DNA from: Glandiceps talaboti
Taxonomy: Eukaryota; Hemichordata; Enteropneusta; Spengelidae
DNA: 64,000 nt
Direction of reading: 5' to 3'
Assembly: GCF_964340395.1 (NCBI RefSeq)
Contig: NC_135562.1
Location: 16,064,985 to 16,128,984, forward strand
The notes under the pieces were generated by a model. It saw only the letters and a program-made list of their open reading frames with translations. It did no database searches and had not been told where the DNA came from. Position numbers and translations under genes: made by a program. Below, piece after piece: positions 1 through 11,594 of this stretch; the first letter of the stretch is position 1; each line of letters begins with the position of its first letter.

Positions 1-2865
1 TTTTAATCAGCGACACATCGACTCGTTGAAGACCCCTTCTCTGATCATGAAGAAATTTCTATGATCTGTTGACAGGATATATTACAGCGTGATATTGTCG
101 GATATTACTTGAGATAAAACCTTTCATTTTTACGTGTGGCCTATGCGGCAGAAGATTGTTTCATACATGGCACATGAAAAGTTAATTGCGATATGTTACG
201 AAATACGCCGCTTGAGGGCGTGGTTCCCATGAAAATGGTTAGTAGAACTTATACACATCTTAAACCACGGTGACCAGAGACTTTGATGTACGTAGTTGGT
301 GTATAGCTTAATCTATTCTAAAAAACAACTTCGAATGTTAATGTAGTTTGTACAGTCTTAAAATTTAGTTGTTACCGTGTGCACTAAAATTTCACCTATA
401 CTCAGTTCAAATAATAATAAGAAAAATCAAGATTGTTGAACTGGAGGTCACAATGTTATCAAAATTAAGCTATAATATGGAATTTAATATGACCACCGTA
501 TACAATATTAACTCTATTGGAAAGTCAATTTCCTTGGAAAAAAGAGGATATGATTTCACACAATTCTTTAATAATTCCAAAACGGTCCGGGAACAAGCTT
601 TCATTCAAATTTGGAGAGATTTTGTTGAGGAAAATTGATTCTTGCAATACATCTTATCTTAAAGCCGGTAATTTTAGTTGTTCTGGTAACAGCAACACAA
701 GTATGTGCAAAGTTATTGTGTACAGTTAATGAAGTATTTAATATATGAATAATGACCGCCACGGTCAAGTATTAGTTACGTATGACAGGGTCGCACGGCA
801 ATCAACAGGTGGCCGTCTATCATCAACTGTATCGCGTCTCATTTTGTACAATAAAATTAACCAAATTATGAACATAATTACAACATTTACAGCATTTAAT
901 GATCGTGAAATTATGTTGGACATATTTAAACATACCATGTGACGTCACGTTATCAAGTGGCGGTGGCGATTTGTATAAGATTTTCAACGTAATGGTCATA
1001 CCCCCCAAATACATGTATATGCCATTAGTTGCTATGTTTCTGTATTAGATATTACATCAGCTGCCAGAGTATTGATTTGTTGGCCTGCGAGTGTAGTAAT
1101 TAAATTTTTCCCCGGGACATTCTTTACACCTTTCCTAATCGCTAAGTATGTGGGCTACTATATTTTATTAGAACGTGCAATTGATTTCAGGATGTCGATT
1201 TAAAACCGCTTTTGACATCGCCATTTCAAGTTCGATTAAAAAAAAAAACCTTCGTCAATAATGTCTGTATCACATTAAAAAATATAGTATCATGTGGTTT
1301 AAGACAGGAACTGATGAAGACAAAAAACTAATATGCATTTTATGGCAATGTACTCGTGGTTCAATACTAAATGAACTAAAATGAATGTAAGTATAGTATA
1401 GTAGGCAAAACATTGATTTTCTGTGACAGTCCCAAATGGCGTGATGTTCTACGGACTCGATGGATAGACTACTGTGTCACTTTATGTCATGTTATTCGAG
1501 CTCTCACGACAACCTGTTACACTGGTTTGACGAGGGGGTTATACTCCTAACGTCAAGGAGGATTACACTAGCACGGGGTCTAAATATGCAATGCGTTGCC
1601 GGGCCCCGGCGGATGACTCTTGGATTACGGTATGATGTAACCGTGGAAGGTTTCACAATGCCGTAGTGTTGGTAGCAATATGAAATAATGCCTCGTATTG
1701 TGCCAGATAGTCCTGAAATAGAACTATGTAGAAGGAATTGAGTGGGTGAAGTCTGTTGTGTACGTGCATTTGGGGAGAAATGACCGCGATTAATTACCTC
1801 TTATAAATGATAAATAGCGATTTCAGAAAGCAATGGTCGTAAGAGTGTAAACAAGGTAAAGTGGAGTGGTGGACTTTGTTCAATTACTGAGCCGTACAAG
1901 AAAAAAAAAACATGTAAGTGAACAATTAAATCATCGTTTGAATATGTCATTGATTTTAGAATGTTGAGGAATCGAACTCGGTTGTCAGTTTTTAGAGAGT
2001 TATTTTTCAGAAAGAGTGCTCATGTTAATACGTAAACTAATGTATATATTGTTGACCAGTGCGCATGCTCTCCTTAATTCCGTCTTTATTTTTTTTTCAT
2101 TCCTATATTCATTGCGATGTGGCACGGTGCTGGTTGCACAAAATACCAATCAATCAAATGCAAATTGAATGGCCCTGCTCTATATCATGATGTAATGTCG
2201 AAAACGGTAACTGCCTTAAAAGTCAAAGAAGCCATCATGGGAATGCAGGAGAGTAAGCTGTCTTACGAATTCATTTCAGTAATAAACATAGATATTGGTT
2301 GGGTAAAAATCTCACAGTGACCATACATTAGAATCGGGAATAACATTAAAACGATAATATTAAACTAGATGAACAAAAATATACTTAATATCGATGCCCC
2401 CTTTTTTTTAATTACAACTGTCTTCGCATATTGACAGAACAATTGGTTGCTTTAATATGCTGTGTCTTAAAACCAGGTTCAAGTTGACGTTAGTCAATTA
2501 CAAACGATGCATGTATAGAAATGTTTAACTGCAAGATAGAACGCGTACTCGTATATGTGATCGCCGGTAATCTTGCAGGCGTATGCATGTACGTACACGT
2601 AATGACGCGTACGTTAGTTAGCTACGTGTTCTGCAAAGAAAAAAACTTGACAGACGGTACACGGTGGAACGTGAGTGCTCACGTTCGCATCTTTTATTCA
2701 GAAGGCTAAGCTGAAAACTTGCCATTGTTTTCCAAACTTGTCGGTATTCTAGGCACTTTCCCTCCAATAATACACAAGGGTAAAATTTCTATTTAAAAAA
2801 GAAGTCTGAAGAATACAAGAATAAAAGAATAAAAGAATATTTTTCTCACTACATACTGATTGTGT

Positions 2866-2868
<3 letters not shown>
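1..2868. other. non-coding stretch, nothing recognised
   Basis: No open frame longer than about 90 codons, no recognisable protein motif, RNA gene or repeat structure was found on either strand. Short homopolymer runs occur but nothing stands out. It is probably intergenic or intronic. Confidence 0.5.

Positions 2869-2942
<74 letters not shown>
2869..2942. repeat. (CA)n microsatellite
   Basis: An uninterrupted CA dinucleotide run of about 74 bp. The poly-Val/Cys frame it opens on the minus strand is an artefact of the repeat. Confidence 0.97.
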
Positions 2943-2947
<5 letters not shown>

Positions 2948-3733
2948 TGAGTTGAAATTAAATTTGCTTTCTGAATAATTATCTGTTTATACGAATTTAG
3001 TTTGCGTGGAGATGGGGGAGGGGCCGAGACCGAACTAAAAAGAATTTATTTCTTGTCCCACCTTGACCTATTAATCTCGCCCCTAGTAGAACACTGCGAA
3101 TAGGTTTTGAATAAACCGTAAACAACATGTGCTCCCTAGATACACGAACTAAGACTGCGCCCCTTTAACCCGAAGATTATTTACTTCATGCGTTTAACGT
3201 TTATAGACTTGTGGCTACAAATAAATCACCACGTTCATGTAAACATTACAGTCTTTTTGTCCATGCATGATCTAAGGTATTTTAGGTAAGGTGTTATTTT
3301 GTTGAGTACAGCAGGGTGTAGAGTTTAAACTTTAGTTATAATGGGACAAGTAGTCACTAACTTTACTTTTTTTTCTGCATACCAGCTGTTAATGTATTGA
3401 TCTGTTTGTTTGCAGAATCAGACGTTTTATAAAGTGGTCTGAGGTACAGCGTGTGGTACTTAAGGTGGGAGGGGTTACCTATACGCCATTCTATACGTCC
3501 TCATAAAACCCACAACAGCTTCTTCAATACATAATAAAACACCGTTAATATGTGCGATTTTACAAACCTGATAAGCACATGCGTACAATGTAATCATTTT
3601 TCCGACAGTTTGCCAAATAGTATGAACACTTTGCTGAGACACGTGTTTTTTTTGGGCGAGACAACTTTAGAAGTAATTGGATATGAGATCCTTATGAAAG
3701 CTGATCAGTCACCCCCACTGATTGACACATTTC
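2943..3733. other. non-coding stretch, nothing recognised
   Basis: No gene, RNA or repeat structure was seen between the two CA microsatellites. Confidence 0.5.

Positions 3734-3791
<58 letters not shown>
3734..3791. repeat. (CA)n microsatellite
   Basis: A CA run of about 58 bp. A short (GT)n run and a G homopolymer follow at about 3900-3952. Confidence 0.96.
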
Positions 3792-3795
<4 letters not shown>

Positions 3796-3952
3796 CAGGT
3801 ATTAATTATAATTAAAATACGTACACAGAGCAACTGAAGTTTTGATGAAGATACACAACTTTTCTCAACATCTACATTTTTGTTTATCTTAGTACCTGAC
3901 TGTGTGTGTGTGTGCTGGTATTGTGTCACTCCATTACGTGGGGGGGGGGGGA

Positions 3953-5650
3953 CTGGTCAGCTTTGATAATAGTCTCATATCCAATTATTTCTAATGTTGA
4001 CTGGCTCATAAATAAACGTATGTGTAACCAAAAAAAGGCTTCATAGTATTTGTAATCACAGTGGCAAGTAAACACAAGTAATCAAAGGACATTATGTATT
4101 TATACACGGTGATGTGTCATTTATAGATACTGTGACGTAGTGGTTATCAGTGATTCTGGCGAAAACACTCAGTCCACTGAAGAAGCCAATCAAGTCTGGA
4201 CGAAATGTTTGCACAGGGTAAAATTTCCTGCTTGTGATAAAATAACTTTTATTTGTATCATGCAACCAATCTGAAGACTATCTTTGGATCATTTCCTGGC
4301 CACTTTGGATCATTTCCTTAAACTGAATGTACCCAGATAATATTTACGTTTAACGATCAGCTCCGCTCCTTTTATTTTTAAAAAAATGTTTACCCCTAGT
4401 TGTGATCATAGCTGTGTACCACATTCCAGTATAATCTTACTGCCAGTTCCATGTCACCGCTCACTTGCTCTGTTTGTTTGTTTCAGAAACCAATAAGAAA
4501 GTACACATTCTACACATTAACAGCAAGATAGCAATTTCTTGCTATACTTTGTTTAAATATGAAAAATAATCTAAACATTCTGTAACTAGATGTTTTGATG
4601 TCAGCATTTGATGTCTGCATGGTGGCATTTTAGTACATTCCATGTAGACAAAATAAATGTTGCAAGAAGCTGTGTTCGTGCAATCATGGTATCTTAAAGT
4701 GTAGCATGCGCAGTTTCTTGTTGGTTTCTGCGTGGCTGTATCAAACAGAGCTAGTGAACGATAACGTGGAACGAGCGGTACTTAAAAAAAGAGAGTGAAC
4801 ACATTCCTAATACAGATTCTCGGCGCTGTATAGCGGCTTATTTGATTCACTCGTTTATCAAATCAACTTGAATGATTCATTATGTTAGCTATCACCTTTC
4901 TTAGCGTATCGAACATAAATATACTATTTCCTTATGAGCAGCTCTGTTCCCGAAGCTCGGTTTATGATTGGTTGAGCCGACCACGGAACAACATCAAAAG
5001 AAACAACAGTAACGTTTGCACAAACCACCATTTGTAACATACATCGCAATAGTTTATATAACCTGGTAGCCATATAGACAAATATATCACATGGTCATAT
5101 TGCCCAAACGAAATAAAGTCATCAATTACTTACCTGACCAGAGATGTTATATCAACACACGTCTTGCAAAGAAAAACTAATGCCCAGTCTGTATGAGAGT
5201 ACTTCAAGTTCATTTGACACACCGTAAAAATCGAGACACAGCTGAATACTGTGAGGTTGATCCCTGCATGAAGTTTTCTGTCTGGCGTTTTTTTGTCCAA
5301 GCTATCGCAACATCAGGATACAACGTCTTGAAGACCAGGTTGAAAATGTACCAATTAAGAAAACACCGGTTGTCACCTCTCACAATCGTAAAACACAATA
5401 TCAAGTACAAGATTGTCAAGATTCTGAAGTGTGTATCACCGCGGCTACTAAACGTTGCCTTGAGGTGTTAGCTGTCTACTTTCCCAATACAAGAAACGCC
5501 TTCTCTATTGCTTGTTCAAGGGGTCATATCGCCGGAATAAACAGGTCTACCACTTCAGTAGCAAATATGCAAATTGTATGAATATCAATTAGGGGCTTTC
5601 CCTCAAAGTCCCCGGATCTCAATTACCGTTATGGATTCTGGGTGCAATAC
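3953..5650. other. non-coding stretch, nothing firm recognised
   Basis: No coding region was recognised. Around 4173-4212 there is a CTGAAGA then GAAA arrangement that recalls decayed Penelope-like or hammerhead sequence, but its helices do not pair well, so it is not called. Confidence 0.45.
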
Positions 5651-5654
5651 CCCA

Positions 5655-6050
5655 TAAGTTTAAGTTTAAGTTTATTTATTTTCTAAATCGCCTTTTCTAT
5701 TTAAAATATTCAAAAGCGCTGCACATAAAATACAAAAACATAAATAAGGTGAATGCTACAAAAACAAGTATACCGTTAACACCCTTAAAATGTCAAATGT
5801 TAAAAGGATAGTGAATGGTCATTAAAATTATAGACTGAGACTTGTTATAAAAGCCTTAAAAATGTCAAATATTAAAACGAACGTAAATGACCACTAAGAT
5901 AATATAAATTTTGTACTCTGAGTCAAATAACCAAATCACAATTTATGATACATTTTAAAGAGGTGTGTTTTAAGTTTTCGTTTAAAAACCATACCCGCAT
6001 ATCTTTTTGAAGAGCTTGATGCGTGATTTTATTCGACTGTTTAGCCATTT
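5655..6050 (-). mobile_element. 5'-truncated non-LTR retroposon tail
   Basis: Read on the minus strand, the segment ends in about three copies of a CTTAAA-type hexamer (5655-5680), as many LINE and SINE tails do. Upstream of this, near 5945-5990, a minus-strand frame reads FKRKLKTHLF, a pattern common at the C-terminus of LINE reverse transcriptases. An imperfect direct repeat of about 80 bp (near 5787 and 5868) lies in the putative 3' UTR. The frame is short and not flanked by a clear target duplication, so the family is uncertain. Confidence 0.35.
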
Positions 6051-6175
6051 ATTGAGTTGCCATTGATTTCTGATGTTCTCATATTGTTAGAAGACTATAC
6101 TAAGGGATCGGTCAGTTTCTTTGGCCTGGGGAGGGGCGGTGGATTGGTGGGTAGGGCCACCTTGTTTTTTGAAAT

Positions 6176-6216
6176 TGTGTGTGTGTGTGTGTGTGTGTGT
6201 GTTGGGGGGGGGGGGG
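6176..6216. repeat. (GT)n microsatellite followed by a G run
   Basis: GT repeats of about 26 bp run into a G homopolymer of about 12 bp. Confidence 0.9.
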
Positions 6217-6851
6217 CATCCTGTTTTGGAAATTGTGGATGGGGAGGGGGGCATTATTTTGAATTGTGATGGGAAAAAACCGTCCATTTCTACAATGGCA
6301 TATAATCTTGTATGAACCCTGGTATTTGTTCTTGTCCCAGTTTCTTACATAAATTCTTTAATTTTACTTCACGTAAGAGTTCAAACACACACAATGTACC
6401 AATGTAACTATACATATACATATATGTATGTATTACATAGCTACCACACCAGTTACAGAACATGTCATGTGATGAATACTTGGCTGTTTTACAATTAATG
6501 TTTCACTTATATTGCACTTGAACTTGAAAGTTTCGTAATGGTATTCATAGTTTTTAAAAGAAGTTAATCTAAATTGTTCTACTCTTGAGTATGAAGGGAT
6601 TGGTTTACTTTCTATTTCGGCTTCTACATGGTATCGACACTACAAATCACCACATCTCATCAGATTCCAATTTCCATTATGCATGCACAATAGGTATGAC
6701 CACCTAAAGTTCTTTAATAATAACATACCAGTGACTTGACTATGTTACGAGCCTATTTTCATCTGACATGGTAAATTCATTTAAAACTTTAGCTTTGCGA
6801 AGCTGTGAAATATTTCCTCAAAGGCTATGAATAACCTAAAAATTGCCTTAA

Positions 6852-7030
6852 CATAGTCTCGCTGCCAGACTCGTGGCTATCATCCCTAATCTTTGTATAT
6901 ATGCCGGGCGGCTTAGCAGAGAGAGGGACTAGCTGGAGTCCCTCACTTCTCACGACTTGGCCGTTCAGGGCGCACTTTCTTGCGCCTTACAAAGCTAAGG
7001 GACATAGTCACGAGTGTGGCAGCGAGAATG
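6852..7030. mobile_element. MITE-like element with terminal inverted repeats
   Basis: The ends are inverted repeats of about 30 bp. The left arm begins with TCTCGCTGCCAGACTCGTGG (6857 onward) and is matched on the opposite strand by TCTCGCTGCCACACTCGTGA ending at 7027. The element is flanked on both sides by GCCTTAA (6845-6851 and 7031-7037), a likely 7-8 bp target duplication, which would suit a hAT- or P-type origin. It is about 180 bp, with no coding capacity. Confidence 0.65.
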
Positions 7031-7037
7031 GCCTTAA

Positions 7038-8288
7038 TATATAGAGCCCCCACAAAACCTTAGGATCTGCTTGGGGGAGAATCGCAACCCTAGGACTCCC
7101 TCACCCACGGGGTCACTCATGTATTCAACCTACAATCGGCAGATGCACCAACCTTCATAATGGAGGTTATTGTACGTACCGGTCTGAATAGCCTAAACAT
7201 TAAACATGCTATTAAGCTCCTTTAATTTTTGAATACATTTACATTGTGTAGTCAATTTGATGGAGCTATCCCGGGATCTTATACTGTATTTGCGAGACAA
7301 TCAAGCAGTCACGATCAACAAATACCTGTCCTGTGAATACGATATGCGGGGGGGGGGGGGGGGGCATTATAAACTTTTCGGTTATGCAGGTAGTGTCGTC
7401 GGCCCGATTCAAAAATTCATCGACAAATACCCCCCCCCCCCCGGCCCATGTGTTCGATAGAGCGGTAGGATATGATGAGGTATGGTGGGGATGAGAGTCA
7501 TAATTGTCGAATGGTCATACGCTACACGTTCCCGATTCGAGCTTCATCGCTGACATTTCCTTTTCAATATGCCCCACTCATGCACCAAGAATTATAGACC
7601 TGGTAGGTCAAAGTTCATCGAATTGTGTACGTGTTAAAAAGTAAGGGTGCCATGACGACGTCAGTTGTACGTATGTGCAAATAGGGTGGTTCCCCATGTA
7701 TACGGTGGTTTCTGTAATGTTCTTGCAATTGATATGGTTGAACAATGATTATAGTGGACGTTGTCCAAATAATAGTATTTAGTTTCCTTATTCAATTTTT
7801 ACAAATTTGAACTTAGTTAGATCGAACTGCAGAACTCGTAAAATGGTCTTTGTAAGGTGAGCACATGACGTGAACGACTTAGAGCATATTTTATATTTGT
7901 ATAGAGGAAAAGTTTTGCTATTTCATAGTTTGTATAAAGCTGTGACACTAGCTAGTCTACCAGATGCTGGTATTATCTCCTACTTTTCGTTATCCACATT
8001 TTTGTTTTTTCCCCACCCCTATATATTCCGGGGTTTTTTTCTTGACAACCCTCGGTGATTTCTAGGCAACTATGTAGTGTGTGTTTGCTGACATTGGAAT
8101 GTACGGACTTACGAAATGTAGGTCCTAAATGTTGGTCCCTAGAGGTTCTTAACCTAGCTAGCTTAGCATCATATGCGATGTGATGCTACAATTACTATTT
8201 CCATGGTTTCAGCATGTATAACATGATCAAAAATCAACTGATGAGTACAGAAGTATTTTAATGTCAAAGTGAACTTGAAAATACAACA
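7038..8288. other. non-coding stretch
   Basis: G and C homopolymers occur at about 7350-7364 and 7431-7442. No gene or element was recognised. Confidence 0.5.

Positions 8289-8348
<60 letters not shown>
8289..8348. repeat. (TA)n microsatellite
   Basis: A TA run of about 60 bp. Confidence 0.97.
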
Positions 8349-8351
<3 letters not shown>

Positions 8352-8665
8352 CTGCAAATTTGAAGATGTACGTCATGAACGCTGACAGTCAAATAGCCCC
8401 CTTTGATCTTAGCAGGCATATCTACAGGCGAGCTACTAGACTGGTAAATAGTTTTCCTTTTTTTCAGCAGACGGCGTGTCGATAATTTGAGTGAGATACT
8501 TTCAGCAAGAATGTTGTAAAGGCCCGGGAAAAGGTCCCTACTCTGACCGAACAAATTAAAATTTATAGTGTCCACTTAGATTGGCTATAAAACGGTATTG
8601 CTAAACAGGCTGTAAACGTTACATGCCATATAAGCGCTCTGCTGCACCTCTTTATATTACTAACA

Positions 8666-9036
8666 ACTAAACTGATGTTGGCTTTGTGTTTTACTCATGG
8701 GACACTACGTTTTTGACACAAAAATAGACATACTTCAACTCTAGACTAACAAAGACACAATAAACACAGCAGGATCCTTTACTCAATCATATTGAACAGT
8801 GATAAGCATTGCTATTCTTTCACAGTGTAGTAGAAACAGGCTTCTAATGAAAACATCACACGTGGACTTCAATTGTTTATTTTCTAATTGGTGATCAACA
8901 TTTCAACTTAACTACCTCAACATCCCCACTGTGTACGGCACGTATGCTGTTGTTTCTTTTGCATTAGACGTTGTCTGAGGGTGTGTATTAAATGTCATGT
9001 TACATGAGTGAAACACCAAGCCTACATCATTTTAGT
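8666..9036 (-). mobile_element. MITE-like element, family 1 (copy 1)
   Basis: A segment of about 370 bp whose ends are inverted repeats of 40 bp or more. Right end on the minus strand: TGATGTAGGCTTGGTGTTTC. Left end on the plus strand: TGATGTTGGCTTTGTGTTTT. Its interior matches, in reverse orientation, the segments at 51990-52367 and 58820-59197 in intron 3 of the transporter copies C and D. Examples shared by the inner parts are TACACACCCTCAGACAA and GTGTCAAAAACGTA. It has no coding capacity and would need a transposase from elsewhere. Confidence 0.7.
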
Positions 9037-9844
9037 AGCTATCTTGGAAGATGCCATGCATTATATTTCATATATTCATATATCAAATATACACACTTCG
9101 CCAGTCACCCACCTCAACCGAGAAGTCTAAAACAAGTCTTGAAAAGGCATGCAAGTATCGTTAACGTCCGAATATTCCCACTTTCAATGTTTACCATTAT
9201 ATTAAACATCTATTTTAGGATATAAGCTTATGCAATTGCTGGAGTCGTTGTTTCACTATGGAGAGTTCGTAGAACACTTGTGATAGGTGAGTAGATCTAG
9301 ACCCCTCAGTTGTCCCAAATTGATATCGGGAATAAGTACCCCCAAAATATCATTGGTATCAAGTCATGACTATTAACAAATCCCGAATCGTTTCCTTCAG
9401 CTGTAATTCATACGTTATTGTTTATCACGATTACATAGTAAAATAGACATACCAAAACTTAAATTTGGCCTGCTGTTCAAGTCATTAATTAGCCATTGAA
9501 AAAAGGTCGTCATAGTAACCCACCAATACTAATTGTTTTCAGATTGTCAGTATTGTGAAAAAAAAGTAACTGTAGTATATATATTATATATATTATTTAT
9601 TTGCCAGAGGTTGAAAAATGTTTACATATCAAGTGAGGAAAATGAAATAATCAAGTAATCACATCGCCAATTAGGAAAAGTATATATAACAGAATAACTT
9701 GAACTTCTGGCTGGACCACAAAAATAGTTTGTTCAAACTAGTCGAGTTCGAGGCCCAAGGAAAACATATACAGTAATATGATATAAAAAAATAACCAAAA
9801 AACAAACAAACAAAAACTTGAAATAACAGACCAAAACGAAAGCG

Positions 9845-9845
<1 letters not shown>
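9037..9845. other. non-coding stretch
   Basis: No gene was recognised. The right part may be 3' UTR of the LINE fragment that lies beyond the CA repeats. Confidence 0.4.
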
Positions 9846-9904
<59 letters not shown>

Positions 9905-9959
9905 GCAAGCAGACAAACAAACAAGCAGGGAAACACACACACACACACACACACACACA
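9846..9959. repeat. compound (CA)n microsatellite
   Basis: CA runs at about 9846-9903 and 9933-9959 are separated by AAGC/AAAC-rich sequence. The block lies just 3' of a LINE fragment read on the minus strand and may have grown from its tail. Confidence 0.93.
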
Positions 9960-10053
9960 GAGCAATGTCTTAATACCAAAAAGAAATACACATGTCGAAA
10001 ATATATACAAGGGGCAAACGAAGGTTATAACGATATTTTCAGAGTAAATTGAC

Positions 10054-10614
10054 TTAGACTAGTAAATACTGTTTTAATTTGGATTTAAAGGTAGATCTTG
10101 TTCCTATCTTTTTCAGTTGGTCAGGTAACGAATTCCAGTGTTTTGTGGCTGTGTACTTAAAACTGTGTTGGCTCAAAGTGAGATTAACTTTTGGAATGTA
10201 GAATTTGTCTCCTGTTGAGAGTCGTGTCACATAATTATGTGGTATTGGGTCGAGGTAGTCATGCACTGTCTGTGAGAAATTGTTGTTTTTCAAATCAAAG
10301 ATAAATAAACAAGTATTAAATATACATAACTGGTGAACATTTAAGATGCTAAGTTGGCGAAACAGAGGGGCAGAGGGAGCACGAAAATCAGAAAATGTGA
10401 TGAGTCGGAGTACTTTCTTCTGAAGATTTAAGATAGGTTGAAGAAATGACTTATAGGTATTTCCCCATATCTCGATACAATAAGACAAATGGGGTAATAT
10501 CATGGAATTATATATTAGGAGAAGAATTGATTTTGGCATATAGTGTCGAATTTTTGAGATAATTCCTATGATGGGGGAAATTGAATTGATAACTTTTTCG
10601 ATAGTAGAGGACGC
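10054..10614 (-). pseudogene. 5'-truncated LINE reverse transcriptase C-terminus
   Basis: A minus-strand frame runs from a stop at about 10618 to its stop at 10054. It encodes the thumb and C-terminal part of a CR1/Jockey-type reverse transcriptase. Recognisable pieces are ILPHLSYCIEIWGNTY, SAPLFRQLSIL, KHWNSLPDQLK and the closing FKSKLKQYLLV. The same segment of the full LINE at 20661-23606 reads ILPHISYGLEVWGSTY, SAPLFIQLNIL and FRKSLKQYLVEQY. The two are clearly related but belong to different subfamilies. The endonuclease and catalytic palm are missing, as expected for a 5'-truncated insertion. The remaining frame is open over about 180 codons, so the insertion may not be very old. Confidence 0.8.
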
Positions 10615-10969
10615 GTGTCATTTTATATATTTTTGTCCACTTTATAGAGAACACAGAACAGAATTAATTCCTCAAAGATTCCTTTGCCCCCTACTGAAGA
10701 AATTATTTTTGCTTGATATCAACGTTAACTGAAAACCCACCTTATTTATAACTGTTCAGTGTTTGTATTTAAATTGTTTAAACGTCCTGATTATTTTGTA
10801 AAGGAAAACGGCAACTAAACAAGGATATTCTATTGGTTTCTTGTGACTTGTACTTCGTCTGTGTGTCTCATGGGCTGAGGACTTTATCGCTTAAAATACA
10901 TATATGATAATCTTTATTGATACTGGATAGTTCTTTAAGTGTATAAACACTTGTCTCCCAAGAAGTCCA

Positions 10970-10975
<6 letters not shown>

Positions 10976-11061
<86 letters not shown>

Positions 11062-11067
11062 TATATG
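10976..11067. repeat. (TA)n microsatellite
   Basis: A TA run of about 80 bp with a CATATA interruption near its right end. It lies about 35 bp from the hammerhead motif. Confidence 0.96.
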
Positions 11068-11099
11068 TTGAGGGTAGAAGAAAATCAAGTTGGGTTTTT

Positions 11100-11148
11100 C
11101 GTCTCTACAAGCCTGTTTCGTGAGTAAATCACTCGTCAGGAGATGTTG
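11100..11148 (-). ncRNA. hammerhead ribozyme motif (type I-like)
   Basis: Read on the minus strand from 11148 down, every conserved core position of the hammerhead fold is present. CUGACGA is at 11139-11133 and GAAA at 11119-11116. Helix II is GUGA/UCAC (11132-11129 with 11123-11120), including the preferred G-C pair beside the core. Helix III is a short ACA/UGU with a GGCU loop. Helix I is UCUC/GAGA (11143-11140 with 11105-11102). The predicted cleavage triplet is GUA, cutting between 11106 and 11105. A very short helix III is typical of hammerheads in Penelope-like and related retroelements, which often act as dimers. No reverse transcriptase lies next to it. Activity is inferred, not shown. 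Confidence 0.75.
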
Positions 11149-11208
11149 ATGCCATGCAATCGTTGGTGCATTCATTACTGATAGGAAAAAGAATGTATTC
11201 TTTTAAAA

Positions 11209-11292
11209 CTTAAAATATCTGAATGAGTTATTTGCATATTTATTGATTTTCGACAATTCGGCTAAGAATACAAGTTTTCAACTTCAAACATT
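11209..11292. repeat. solitary copy of the 95-bp minisatellite unit
   Basis: This stretch matches about 85 bp of the repeat unit found at 11595-12746. It is separated from the main array by about 300 bp of unrelated sequence, which includes nothing recognised. Confidence 0.85.
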
Positions 11293-11594
11293 ACTGGGAC
11301 AAGCCATTAAAGAAGCAAGTCCACTTGTTATCAAAGAGTACCAATATTTACACATGTGATGATGGGCTCTTACATAACACAAGTAAACAGTGTAGTTCAC
11401 AGCGTAAGATCATTTCTAAGGAGTGGGTCAATTGAGGCAAACCTTATCTCCGTCTTATATCAGTTGTTATCAATTTATTAGGCTATTATAAGTAACACTA
11501 CAAACAGCTTTAGAGATGCAAACAACTTTTATGACACCCGTTTTCGTCAGGCAAGCCCGCGGGTTTGTTGCACTTGGACCGTTAATGGCTTGTG

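Noticed and set aside
2749-2943. Open frames of alternating Cys/Val, Thr/His, Ile/Tyr or Met/Tyr/Val/Cys at many sites
   Set aside because: They are translations of (CA)n, (TA)n and (GTAT)n microsatellites, not genes.
4170-4215. Hammerhead-like or Penelope-like signature (CTGAAGA ... GGACGAAAT)
   Set aside because: The base of helix II does not pair, helix III is not formed and no cleavage triplet is in place. At most a decayed relic.
8666-9036. Inversion of transporter intron 3 sequence
   Set aside because: The segment has its own inverted terminal repeats, so independent insertion of a MITE-like element explains the reversed orientation better.
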